This document shows, piece after piece, positions 41,364-49,819 of a stretch of DNA of 64,000 nucleotides. Every line of letters starts with the position of its first letter. Positions within the stretch are counted from its first letter, which is position 1. The notes beneath the pieces were generated by a model that had not been told where the DNA came from, made no database searches, and saw nothing but the letters and a program-made list of their open reading frames with translations. Origin of the DNA: Pseudoalteromonas luteoviolacea NCIMB 1944 (GTDB lineage Bacteria > Pseudomonadota > Gammaproteobacteria > Enterobacterales > Alteromonadaceae); the NCBI RefSeq assembly GCF_001625565.1, contig NZ_AUXS01000097.1:124001-188000 (forward strand), read 5' to 3'. A program made the position numbers and the translations under genes.

Positions 41364-42962
41364 TTGCGTCAGAGAGTATCTGGTTGGACAAGCCGCACAA
41401 AAAATATTGTTGTTTCTTGGCTGATTTGCTCATTTCTTTTTGGTCTTCTCACTACTTTTATTTATATCCAACACACTGAGTCAGAAAAAGCGGATGTCAG
41501 GTCCATGGCACAGAGAGTACTCATTGACTTCGGCTCACAGTTAGATAGCGTTGATACATTCTTGCGCCAGTCAGACAGTATTGATGTAACATGTTCCGAT
41601 ACCACTATCAGACGAATGAGGCAGTTTGTCTTTAAGCACCCAGCAATCAGTGAAATTGGTATTGTGACACCTAAAGGTGAGTTGGTGTGTAATTCATTTG
41701 GCGTGTTGACTTCACCTATGTTCATTGAAGAGCCGCCTAAAAAAAGAGGGCTGCGGTATCATGGCCCCATCATTTCTGAATTTTTACAGGTCTCCGCTTT
41801 TGTGCTCGCTAGAACTCGCCATGATGGGTATGAAGTCAATGCGTTATTGCCGACAGATTGGATCAATGACCTTTTGCATCTAAGTAAATATAGTGAATTA
41901 GATTATATTGCCATCGTTGACAGCGACTCTGGTGTGCCAATATTTTTGCAAGGTCGATATAGCTTGCCACTGGGCCACAGCCTCTTTCCATCATCTCAAA
42001 GCAGTGAGTTTGAAGGGGGATTTGATGATCAGTCACGCAAATTTATGTACATACAGCCATTTAAAAATGTGCCTCAACTATCTGTTATTGTGAGCAAGAG
42101 TACTCGACGTATCCTCACTCCGAGCCCAATGTGGCTGGTTGTATTGTGCTTAATGTATGTGATTTCGTGGGTTGGGTTGGTATTGCTGCTCAATTACTAT
42201 GATCAGCGCCTTCTAAGTAGTCGGGTATTGCTGCTAAGTGCGATAAATCGTGATGAGCTATTCAATGTATATCAGCCTTTGGTCGATGCACATAATCAAC
42301 ACATAGTTGGCGCTGAGGTGCTGATCCGGTGGATGCATCCATTAGAAGGTGAACTTGGTCCCGCTTATTTCGTTCCTGAAGCAGAGCGTGATGGAACCAT
42401 ATTAGAGATGTCTCTGTATCAAATTGACCGAGCCATTGCCGATCTGAGGCCTATTTTAGTGGCTAATCCAAATTTTAAAGTGTCATTTAACGTCAATGGT
42501 TTTTTGTTGGGCTGCCCAAGTTATATAAAAAAATTGTGTGAAGCCAAAGAAATATTTCCTCGTCTTACCATTGAGCTGACAGAGCGGGACATGTTGTCTC
42601 AAGCAAAAATTAAATCAGTATTACACCAACTGGTTGATCTCGGAGTCGAAATCGCCATAGATGACTTTGGTACTGGGTATTGTGGCCTGCAATATTTACA
42701 AAGCTTTCCAATCGATTTATTAAAGATAGATCAGAGTTTTGTGGCGTCTATTGGGCTTGATAACCTACAGTCGCCAGTATTGAATGCGGTGATAGAAATG
42801 GCTGAAAAGTTAGGCAAAAAGCTCATAGCTGAAGGAGTTGAGACTGAACTACAAGCTAAGTATCTAAAAGTGCGCGGCGTGTCTGTACATCAAGGATGGT
42901 ATTACTTTAAAGCCCTCAGAATAGAAACCTTTAAAAATCAGTTAGCACTGGAGGATAGATAA
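41364..42962 (+). CDS. CSS-motif EAL-domain cyclic di-GMP phosphodiesterase
   Basis: A 532-aa inner-membrane protein. One transmembrane helix (about 14-36), a periplasmic CSS-type sensor with conserved Cys (CSDTT near 75 and VCNSFG near 112), a second helix (about 252-275), then the EAL domain (about 285-525). The EAL motif reads EVLIR, and NVNG, ELTE, DDFGTG, KIDQ and AEGVE supply metal-binding and catalytic residues, so activity is likely. CSS domains sense periplasmic disulfide state through DsbA/DsbB in E. coli. The start is TTG at 41364: the first in-frame ATG lies after the first helix, which must be translated. Confidence 0.85.
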   Translation: MRQRVSGWTSRTKNIVVSWLICSFLFGLLTTFIYIQHTESEKADVRSMAQRVLIDFGSQLDSVDTFLRQSDSIDVTCSDTTIRRMRQFVFKHPAISEIGIVTPKGELVCNSFGVLTSPMFIEEPPKKRGLRYHGPIISEFLQVSAFVLARTRHDGYEVNALLPTDWINDLLHLSKYSELDYIAIVDSDSGVPIFLQGRYSLPLGHSLFPSSQSSEFEGGFDDQSRKFMYIQPFKNVPQLSVIVSKSTRRILTPSPMWLVVLCLMYVISWVGLVLLLNYYDQRLLSSRVLLLSAINRDELFNVYQPLVDAHNQHIVGAEVLIRWMHPLEGELGPAYFVPEAERDGTILEMSLYQIDRAIADLRPILVANPNFKVSFNVNGFLLGCPSYIKKLCEAKEIFPRLTIELTERDMLSQAKIKSVLHQLVDLGVEIAIDDFGTGYCGLQYLQSFPIDLLKIDQSFVASIGLDNLQSPVLNAVIEMAEKLGKKLIAEGVETELQAKYLKVRGVSVHQGWYYFKALRIETFKNQLALEDR

Positions 42963-42967
42963 TTGAG

Positions 42968-42988
42968 AAAGCCCCAAAAAGGGGCTTT
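42968..42988. terminator. bidirectional terminator between EAL gene and alpha-glucosidase
   Basis: AAAGCCCC-AAAAA-GGGGCTTT is an 8-bp stem with a 5-nt loop, 5 nt after the EAL stop and 15 nt after the converging alpha-glucosidase stop. The T-tail is short in both directions. Confidence 0.65.
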
Positions 42989-43002
42989 AGGGGTCATCTG
43001 TG

Positions 43003-44625
43003 TTAAATAGATGCAAAATAGCAACCGTAACCGGGCAGGGTTACTTTACCTGCTTTTAGCTCACCGGTATGGTGGGCAAGGTCATCCATGCTGTCCTTAA
43101 TGCTTTGTTCGACAACAAATTCAGTCGTTTGTTCCGCTAAATTAAATAAACATAGCAGTTTGGTGTCGCCTAATGTGCGATAGAAGGCTAACACAGGCTC
43201 ACTTGTTTCAATAAACTCGATTGTGCCTGTTAGCAGTTCCGGACGTGTTTTCCTCCACGCTAAAAATGCGCGATATTGAGAGAGTGTTGAGTTTGGATCT
43301 TGCTCTTGAATATCTACGGACGCGAGAGAATGTGGTTGTGCAACAGGCAGCCAAGGCTTGCCATCGGTAAAGCCCGCGTGGGTTTGCGCGTGGGACCATG
43401 GCATTGGCGTTCGACAACCATCTCTACCTTTAAAGTTTGGCCAGAAAGTGATGCCGTAAGGGTCTTGTAGATCTTCAAAGGCCACTTCGGCTTCGCCAAG
43501 TCCAAGCTCTTCCCCTTGGTACATGCACACGCTGCCACGCAGTGAGCCAAGTAGGGCTGTTAGCATTTTTACCTGTTGAGTATCAACTGTTTTACCATTA
43601 TTAGCCCAACGGCTAGCAACCCGTTCAACATCGTGATTGCTAAACGCCCAACACGGCCAACCTTCGGTCATTACGGACTCTAATCGCGAGACCGTTTCGC
43701 GAATGTATTTGGCGCTGTAATCATTGGTAAGTAGCTCGAAACTATACCCCATATGCAACTTATCACCACCAGAGGTATATTCTGCCATTGTTTTAAGCGA
43801 ATCTTCAGAAGAGATTTCGCCAAGGCTGACTGTACCTGGGTATTCATTTAATAGTGCTCTGATCTCAGCCATAAAATCTAGATTTTCAGGCTGAGTATTA
43901 TTGTAGTAGTGATATTGGAATGCATATGGATTGTCTTCACTAAAACCACGGCCCTGTCTAAGGTGTTCAGGTTTAGCTGGGTTGTCTTTGAGCTCTTGAT
44001 CATGAAAACAAAAATTGATGGCATCCAAACGGAACCCGTCAACACCTTTGTCCAACCAGAATTTGACATTGTCTAACACGGCTTGGCGCACGTCAGGGTT
44101 GTGGAAGTTCAAGTCTGGTTGCTCAGTTAGGAAATTGTGCAAATAGTATTGGCACCTTCTAGGTTCCCATTGCCATGCAACACCACCGAAAATAGACAGC
44201 CAGTTATTAGGAGGGCTGCCATCAGGGTTTGCATCAGCCCATACATACCAGTCAGATTTATCATTCTTTTTATTTTGACGGCTTTCAACAAACCAAGGGT
44301 GTTCGTTTGATGTGTGGCTAAGCACTTGATCGATTATGATTTTTATATCACGTTGATGTGCCTGCTCAATCAGGTTGTCGAAATCATCAATACAGCCAAA
44401 CATGGGATCGATATCGCGATAATCACTAATATCGTATCCAAAGTCCTTCATAGGTGATTTAAAGAAAGGGGATATCCAAATAGCATCGACATTTAATGAC
44501 TTAATGTAGTCAAGACGTTCGATGATGCCGTTTAGGTCGCCAATACCGTCACCTTTGGTGTCATTAAAACTGCGTGGGTACACTTGATAAATGACCGCAC
44601 CTTTCCACCATTCGTTTTGAGCCAT
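43003..44625 (-). CDS. GH13 alpha-glucosidase (cytoplasmic)
   Basis: A 540-aa enzyme from ATG 44625 (GGAGA 7 nt upstream); a frame extending to 44805 crosses the operator and is not used. It starts MAQNEWWKGAVIYQVYPRSF, typical of the GH13_23 type of proteobacterial alpha-glucosidase. The nucleophile is Asp201 in GFRLDAINF, the acid/base Glu270 in SLGEISSED, and FSNHDVERV is the third conserved region. No signal peptide, so it cleaves imported malto-oligosaccharides to glucose in the cytoplasm. It is transcribed divergently from the TonB receptor and has a perfect 14-bp palindromic operator upstream. Confidence 0.92.
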   Translation of the reverse strand: MAQNEWWKGAVIYQVYPRSFNDTKGDGIGDLNGIIERLDYIKSLNVDAIWISPFFKSPMKDFGYDISDYRDIDPMFGCIDDFDNLIEQAHQRDIKIIIDQVLSHTSNEHPWFVESRQNKKNDKSDWYVWADANPDGSPPNNWLSIFGGVAWQWEPRRCQYYLHNFLTEQPDLNFHNPDVRQAVLDNVKFWLDKGVDGFRLDAINFCFHDQELKDNPAKPEHLRQGRGFSEDNPYAFQYHYYNNTQPENLDFMAEIRALLNEYPGTVSLGEISSEDSLKTMAEYTSGGDKLHMGYSFELLTNDYSAKYIRETVSRLESVMTEGWPCWAFSNHDVERVASRWANNGKTVDTQQVKMLTALLGSLRGSVCMYQGEELGLGEAEVAFEDLQDPYGITFWPNFKGRDGCRTPMPWSHAQTHAGFTDGKPWLPVAQPHSLASVDIQEQDPNSTLSQYRAFLAWRKTRPELLTGTIEFIETSEPVLAFYRTLGDTKLLCLFNLAEQTTEFVVEQSIKDSMDDLAHHTGELKAGKVTLPGYGCYFASI

Positions 44626-44754
44626 GCACGATTCTCCAGCTATGTGCAGTGAAGCCACTTTTAATTGCGTGGTTTTAAACCGGCTATATAAAGTGGTTCT
44701 GGTCGTTAATATTGTCGAAAAGCATACGGCATGCATGCATTTGAGTAAAAAAAC

Positions 44755-44768
44755 TGCATACGTATGCA
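44755..44768. promoter_or_regulatory. LacI/MalR-type operator A
   Basis: TGCATACGTATGCA is a perfect 14-bp palindrome with a central CG, the hallmark of LacI-family operators. It lies 130 nt before the alpha-glucosidase ATG and shares all but one base with operators B and C. Confidence 0.75.
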
Positions 44769-45113
44769 TGTGAAAATCTATTCTTTTTTGACAAATATCA
44801 GGCAAAAGGTCATTTACTTAACCTTCTTTACCAATTTATAGTTACGAATGTTAGATATCAGGCATAATGGGCTTTAGATATGCTTAAATTGGTAATACCA
44901 ATTTAATATTCATTTATTCAACGCACATCTACGTGCTATTTTTTGTGTCATTCCCTGTGCGCTCAGTACATGAGTTACAAGCTTGTAAAATATAATTGAA
45001 TGCATTGCTTAAATTGTTAAATTTGGATGTTTTTCAAATAAAGTTAGCAAAAGCATGGAGTTATATATTTTAAAAGGTCGCTTTTTTAAGGAGCATGGCT
45101 GTTCATCTTTATT

Positions 45114-45127
45114 TGAATACGTATGCA
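45114..45127. promoter_or_regulatory. LacI/MalR-type operator B
   Basis: TGAATACGTATGCA, a palindrome with one mismatch, 153 nt before the TonB receptor ATG. Identical to operator C base for base. Confidence 0.75.
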
Positions 45128-45280
45128 TAAAGTTGTGACCAGCTCAGTCACAGCGCTAATATGGCGGGTGACAACAAAATTAACGTCAAATGAATTTATT
45201 TTTGCAGCTTTAGAATCAATATCTGTATTGAATAAATAACATCAAAGCGACGTATAAAAAGCTAATTGGGATAAAACATT

Positions 45281-48082
45281 ATGTCTACGTTCAAACCAAG
45301 TATGTTGACCTTGGCACTCGTTACTGCGGGTTTAAGCAATCATGCAATTGCTGCGCAAAATGAAGAATCGGTAAAAAATGACCAAAAGAAAGTGGAAGTT
45401 GTAGAAGTACGCGGCTTCCGTGCAAGTGTTGTAAAGTCAATCAATACAAAACGCTTTTCATCTGAGGTAGTAGAGTCTATTTCTGCAGAAGACATAGGCA
45501 AACTACCAGACTCTTCAATAGCAGAATCAATCGCACGCCTACCAGGTCTTACATCACAACGACTAGACGGTCGTTCAAATAAAGTGACGGTACGTGGATT
45601 TAGTGAGAATGAAGGTGCAACCACACTCAATGGTCGCGAGCAAGTATCAATTAATGATAACCGTGGTGTGGAGTTTGATTTATACCCATCAGAGATTATG
45701 AGCGGTGTAACCGTTTATAAAACGCCGAGTGCGAACCTTGAAGCAGAAGGGATCGCGGGTGTTATTGATATGCAGACAGTGCGTCCTTTGAGTATGGACG
45801 AGCGAGTATTACAAGTTAATGCACTTTATGAAAAGTCTGATTTGGGCAAGCTTAACCCAGATGCGGATGACTCGGGTGTACGTGGCACTTTTTCATACAT
45901 TGACCAGTTTGCCGATGACAAATATGGTGTTGCACTAGCATTGACGACGAGCTCGTCACCTAACCAAGAAAAACGTTGGAATTCGTGGGGCTACCCTGAG
46001 TTTGAAGAGAATGGCAAAAAATACTCAATATTAGGTGGGGCAAAGCCATTTGTTCGCTCGACAACGCTTGAACGTGACTCTGTGATGTTTGTTTTTGAAG
46101 CTGCACCAAATGAACAGCTGTCTATGGTGTTTGACGCGCTCTACATCGATTTTAAAGAAGATAAAATTTTACGCGGTATTGAAATTCCTTTTGCTTGGGG
46201 CCAAGGTCTGCTGAACCCGCAAAGTGTGTCGATAGACGAAGCTTCTGGCTTTATTACCAGTGCAATAACGGAAGGCCAAAGAGCAGTTGTACGTAATGAC
46301 TACGAGTCTAAAGACGCTGAAATGCAGGCATTTGGCTTCAATGCAACTTATGAGTTGACAGAGGCAACTACGATTGAAGTTGACTTAAGTCACTCTAGCG
46401 TTGAAAACAAAATTTGGAGCTTAGAGAGTTACTCTGGCACTGGTCGTGGTGATTTGCGTGGTGCTGCTGACAATATCGGTTATACCTTTAATGATGGCAA
46501 CACCGGAGCACAATTTACTCATGAGCTGGATTACAGTGATTACGACTTAATCAAAGTGGGTGGGCCGTTGTCTTGGGGAAGCAGCACAGCGCTTAACGAA
46601 AAGTACGGTACAAATGTGCAGGATCACCCGTTCCAAAATACCTTGCAAGATGGTTTCATTAATGCCCCTGTATTAGAGGACGAAATTAATGCACTTAAGC
46701 TTGCTGCAAAACATGCATTAGATAACGATTACATTAGCTCAGTAGAAGCAGGTGTTTCTTACAAAGATCGTGAAAAGTCAAAAGTATCTGAAGGTTACTT
46801 TATGACTTTAAAGGATTTCTCGTATCCAGATAATACAGGTCTATTGACAGTGCCAGATCAGTATCGCTTGGGTACTGCAAATCTGGACTTCATCGGTATG
46901 GGCGACATGATAGCCTATGACTCGCGTGCAATGGTCGCGGATGGTTACTTCTCATTGCTTGCTGAAAGCCTAACGGATACAAGCCATGCCGCAAGAACTT
47001 GGTCTGTGAGCGAAGAAGTGACAGCTGCATTTGTACAAGCGAATATTGACATGGAAGTAGCTGACATGCCGTTAAAGGGTAATGCAGGCCTACGTTATGT
47101 CAAAACTGAAGTTGAAACCAAGGGTGCAAAAGCAGGCGTTGATAGTAGTGGTCAAGTTGTACTTGAAGACAGCCGTGAAAATCATGATTACAGCCATGTG
47201 TTACCAAGCTTAAACTTGTCTCTCTCCATTGATGATGAGCAAATGCTACGATTTGGCTACGCAAAAACCATTTCGCGTCCGAAAATGTCAGAAATGAACT
47301 CATCTATCATCAGATCGTATAGAGATGTTCCGGATGACAATGGTAATTTCTGGGAGATCACAGGTGGTAACCCGAAGCTTGAGCCAAAAGAGGCTGATGG
47401 TTTTGATTTAACCTATGAAAACTACTACCACTCAGAAGGTTATTTCTCAGTAGGTGCTTTTTACAAAGATCTTAATAACTGGATCTTTGATGCGAACACT
47501 GAAGAAGATCTAACGGGTGTTGTTAATCCTAAAACGGGATTAGTTCCGGAGAATCCAACTGCAACACGTAAGCTTAAAGTCAATGGCGGCGGCGGAAACT
47601 TGTGGGGCTACGAAGCTGCTGTGACATTCCCATTTACTTTAATCCACAGCAGTTTAGAGGGTTTTGGTTTAATCGCGAGTCATACTCGAATCCACCAAGA
47701 CGTGGAAGATCACAATGGTGAAGAGTTTAAGTTGCCAGGTTTGTCAGAAAAAGTTCAGAGCCTGACCTTCTTCTACGAAAACAATGGTTTCCAATTTAGA
47801 ACTAGCATGCGTAAACGCTCAGATTTTAAAGGCGATGTGTATGGAACAGGCTTTAAGACGGAGCAGGTTGATATCCTAGGTGAGACAATTTGGGATGCAC
47901 AGATTGGGTATGATTTCGGAGAGGCGGGCTTTAAGTCTCTAGAAGGATTAGCTGTGACTTTACAGGCTCAGAATATCACTGAAGAGCCATTCACTTCTTT
48001 ATCTGGTGACAATCATCTACAAATTAGAGATTATCAAGACTATGGACGAGTATTCTTGCTAGGCGCAAGTTACAAGTTTTAA
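45281..48082 (+). CDS. TonB-dependent receptor, likely for malto-oligosaccharides
   Basis: A 933-aa outer-membrane receptor with signal peptide MSTFKPSMLTLALVTAGLSNHAIA. A TonB-box-like stretch (KVEVVEVRGFRASV, about 33-46) and the plug domain (about 50-180, IGKLPDSSIAESIARLPGLT, then VTVRGF) precede a 22-strand barrel that ends in aromatic LGASYKF. The plug sequence is of the type seen in sugar receptors of Alteromonadales and Caulobacterales. Its place among amylase, glucoamylase and sugar transporter genes supports starch or maltodextrin uptake. Operator B lies upstream and a terminator follows directly. Confidence 0.9.
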   Translation: MSTFKPSMLTLALVTAGLSNHAIAAQNEESVKNDQKKVEVVEVRGFRASVVKSINTKRFSSEVVESISAEDIGKLPDSSIAESIARLPGLTSQRLDGRSNKVTVRGFSENEGATTLNGREQVSINDNRGVEFDLYPSEIMSGVTVYKTPSANLEAEGIAGVIDMQTVRPLSMDERVLQVNALYEKSDLGKLNPDADDSGVRGTFSYIDQFADDKYGVALALTTSSSPNQEKRWNSWGYPEFEENGKKYSILGGAKPFVRSTTLERDSVMFVFEAAPNEQLSMVFDALYIDFKEDKILRGIEIPFAWGQGLLNPQSVSIDEASGFITSAITEGQRAVVRNDYESKDAEMQAFGFNATYELTEATTIEVDLSHSSVENKIWSLESYSGTGRGDLRGAADNIGYTFNDGNTGAQFTHELDYSDYDLIKVGGPLSWGSSTALNEKYGTNVQDHPFQNTLQDGFINAPVLEDEINALKLAAKHALDNDYISSVEAGVSYKDREKSKVSEGYFMTLKDFSYPDNTGLLTVPDQYRLGTANLDFIGMGDMIAYDSRAMVADGYFSLLAESLTDTSHAARTWSVSEEVTAAFVQANIDMEVADMPLKGNAGLRYVKTEVETKGAKAGVDSSGQVVLEDSRENHDYSHVLPSLNLSLSIDDEQMLRFGYAKTISRPKMSEMNSSIIRSYRDVPDDNGNFWEITGGNPKLEPKEADGFDLTYENYYHSEGYFSVGAFYKDLNNWIFDANTEEDLTGVVNPKTGLVPENPTATRKLKVNGGGGNLWGYEAAVTFPFTLIHSSLEGFGLIASHTRIHQDVEDHNGEEFKLPGLSEKVQSLTFFYENNGFQFRTSMRKRSDFKGDVYGTGFKTEQVDILGETIWDAQIGYDFGEAGFKSLEGLAVTLQAQNITEEPFTSLSGDNHLQIRDYQDYGRVFLLGASYKF

Positions 48083-48106
48083 GTAGAGATTTGACTTGAG
48101 AATAGA

Positions 48107-48141
48107 AAAAGCCTTGTCGTGTAGCGATAAGGCTTTTTTTT
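48107..48141 (+). terminator. intrinsic terminator after the TonB receptor
   Basis: AAAGCCTTGTCG (48108-48119) and CGATAAGGCTTT (48125-48136) form a 12-bp stem with one G-T pair and a T-run to 48141. The next gene starts 16 nt later, so its expression needs read-through or its own promoter. Confidence 0.8.
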
Positions 48142-48156
48142 GCCAAAGAGGTGAGA

Positions 48157-49653
48157 ATGACTAAGCGAATTCAAAATGTGTTAATTGTTGGCGGCGGCAC
48201 AGCTGGCTGGTTAAGTGCTTCGCTACTAAAGCGTATTCTAAAAGATCAAATCAACATCACGTTGATTGAGTCTGATGACATTGGCACAGTTGGAGTTGGT
48301 GAAGCCAGCATTCCGCCAATGGTGAACTTTAATGCTGCACTGGGTCTAGATGAGCGCACTTTTATCGAACAAACTAAAGCGACCTATAAGTTAGGAATTG
48401 AGTTTGAAGGGTGGGGATATCAAGATAGCCGATACATGCATGCCTTTGGTGAGTTAGGAAAAAGCTTTCCTTTTTGTGATTTTTTTCAAGTTTGGCTCAA
48501 AGCAAAGCAACAAGGGCTAACGGAGTCTTTGGCTGAATACTCTTTAAATACTCAAGCGGCACAGGCAAACCGGTTTGCACATCTTCAGCAGATCCCAAAT
48601 ACGCAGTTACCAGGTCTGACATATGCCTATCATTTCGATGCGGGACTATATGCCAAGCTATTAAGTCGACACTCTCAAAATCAAGGGGTTAAGCGAGTCG
48701 AAGGGAAAATCATTGAAGTTTTAACAGATCCAAAAACAGGGTATGTTACAGAAGTCGTGATGGAAAATGATGAGCGCCATAGTGCAGATATGTATCTAGA
48801 TTGTAGTGGACTTAAAGGACTGTTAATTGAGCAGACATTGAATGTTGGGTTTGAGGATTGGTCACATTGGCTTCCTTGTGATAGCGCTTGGGCGTTACCC
48901 AGTGAGCAGCTCGATGGCGATATTAAGCCTTATACGCGTGCTATTGCTAAAGAAGCCGGTTGGCAATGGCAAATTCCATTGCAACACAGAGTTGGGAACG
49001 GGTATGTATTTTCGAGTAAGTTTATTTCAGAGCAAGATGCAAAAGAATCGTTACTGCAAAGCCTACCAAGTAGCGCTTTAGCTGAGCCGAAGTTGATTAA
49101 ATTCAAAACCGGCATGCGTCGTAAACAGTGGCAGGGCAATGTCTTTGCTGTGGGCTTGGCGAGTGGTTTTTTAGAGCCGCTTGAGTCAACTAGTATTCAT
49201 TTAATTCAGACATCAATTCTGCGTTTGATTAGACACTTCCCATTCAACGAGATCTCGGACAACGCAGTTTCAAACGTAAATACCGAGTTTGGTAATGAAA
49301 TGAAGCAAGTGAGAGATTTCATCATATTGCACTATAAACTGACTGAACGAGGTGATACTCGGTTCTGGCAATGGTGTAAAAACATGCCGATCCCAGCAAG
49401 CTTGCAAAGTAAAATTGCTTTATTTAATGATACGGGCCACTGCACAGCTAAAACCGATGACTTATTTCAAAATGTTGCGTGGCAGCAAGTGATGGTAGGG
49501 CAAGGGCTTTTACCAAAAAGCCATCACCCATTGGCAGAGCAGTTTAGCGATGAGCAATTGACAAGCTTGCTAGATAGCCTAAGAACCTTACTTCGAAGTA
49601 CAGTGGCTAAATTGCCAAGCCACCAAGTGTTTATCGACAAAATGACAAAATAA
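48157..49653 (+). CDS. flavin-dependent tryptophan-halogenase-like protein
   Basis: A 498-aa FAD enzyme from ATG 48157 (AGAGG upstream). The nucleotide motif GGGTAGW (about 11-17) and GVGEASIPP match the halogenase family. The WxWxIP motif, which keeps monooxygenation away, is WQWQIP (269-274), and Lys78 in TYKLGIEF sits where the catalytic Lys of PrnA/RebH lies. All key residues are present, so halogenation is possible. Such genes are frequent beside TonB sugar receptors in Alteromonadales and Caulobacterales, with an unknown role. It sits between the receptor and the amylase and has terminators on both sides. Confidence 0.82.
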   Translation: MTKRIQNVLIVGGGTAGWLSASLLKRILKDQINITLIESDDIGTVGVGEASIPPMVNFNAALGLDERTFIEQTKATYKLGIEFEGWGYQDSRYMHAFGELGKSFPFCDFFQVWLKAKQQGLTESLAEYSLNTQAAQANRFAHLQQIPNTQLPGLTYAYHFDAGLYAKLLSRHSQNQGVKRVEGKIIEVLTDPKTGYVTEVVMENDERHSADMYLDCSGLKGLLIEQTLNVGFEDWSHWLPCDSAWALPSEQLDGDIKPYTRAIAKEAGWQWQIPLQHRVGNGYVFSSKFISEQDAKESLLQSLPSSALAEPKLIKFKTGMRRKQWQGNVFAVGLASGFLEPLESTSIHLIQTSILRLIRHFPFNEISDNAVSNVNTEFGNEMKQVRDFIILHYKLTERGDTRFWQWCKNMPIPASLQSKIALFNDTGHCTAKTDDLFQNVAWQQVMVGQGLLPKSHHPLAEQFSDEQLTSLLDSLRTLLRSTVAKLPSHQVFIDKMTK

Positions 49654-49682
49654 TGCGGTGTATTTTAGCAATATTGTTAAGG

Positions 49683-49714
49683 CGCGAAGTATGTATCATA
49701 CTTCGCGTTTTTTT
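49683..49714 (+). terminator. strong intrinsic terminator after the halogenase-like gene
   Basis: CGCGAAGTATG-TAT-CATACTTCGCG, a perfect 11-bp stem with a 3-nt loop, followed by seven T residues. Confidence 0.9.
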
Positions 49715-49741
49715 ATATGAATAACAAATTAATCACCACTT

Positions 49742-49755
49742 TGAATACGTATGCA
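49742..49755. promoter_or_regulatory. LacI/MalR-type operator C
   Basis: TGAATACGTATGCA, 65 nt before the amylase ATG and identical to operator B. Placed between a terminator and the amylase-MFS-glucoamylase operon, it should control that operon. Confidence 0.75.
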
Positions 49756-49819
49756 AGTGGTTCAACAGTGGGCTACAAGTCAGTAGACTCAATTAAAATA
49801 CCAATATGACAACAATATA

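Larger units (their letters stand above)
44626..45280. other. divergent control region of the maltodextrin locus
   Basis: About 655 bp between the alpha-glucosidase and the TonB receptor. It holds two LacI-type operator copies (44755-44768 and 45114-45127), one near each gene, and a degenerate copy-like stretch (GCATACGGCATGCA at 44722-44735). The rest is AT rich, with no credible gene. Confidence 0.5.

Noticed and set aside
44728..44741. GCATGCATGC-type repeat as an additional operator
   Set aside because: Only partly matches the 14-bp operators; may be a chance alternation, so it is mentioned but not called.
44626..44805. N-terminal extension of the alpha-glucosidase
   Set aside because: It would translate through the operator and adds 60 non-homologous residues; ATG 44625 has a good ribosome binding site and starts the known family N-terminus.
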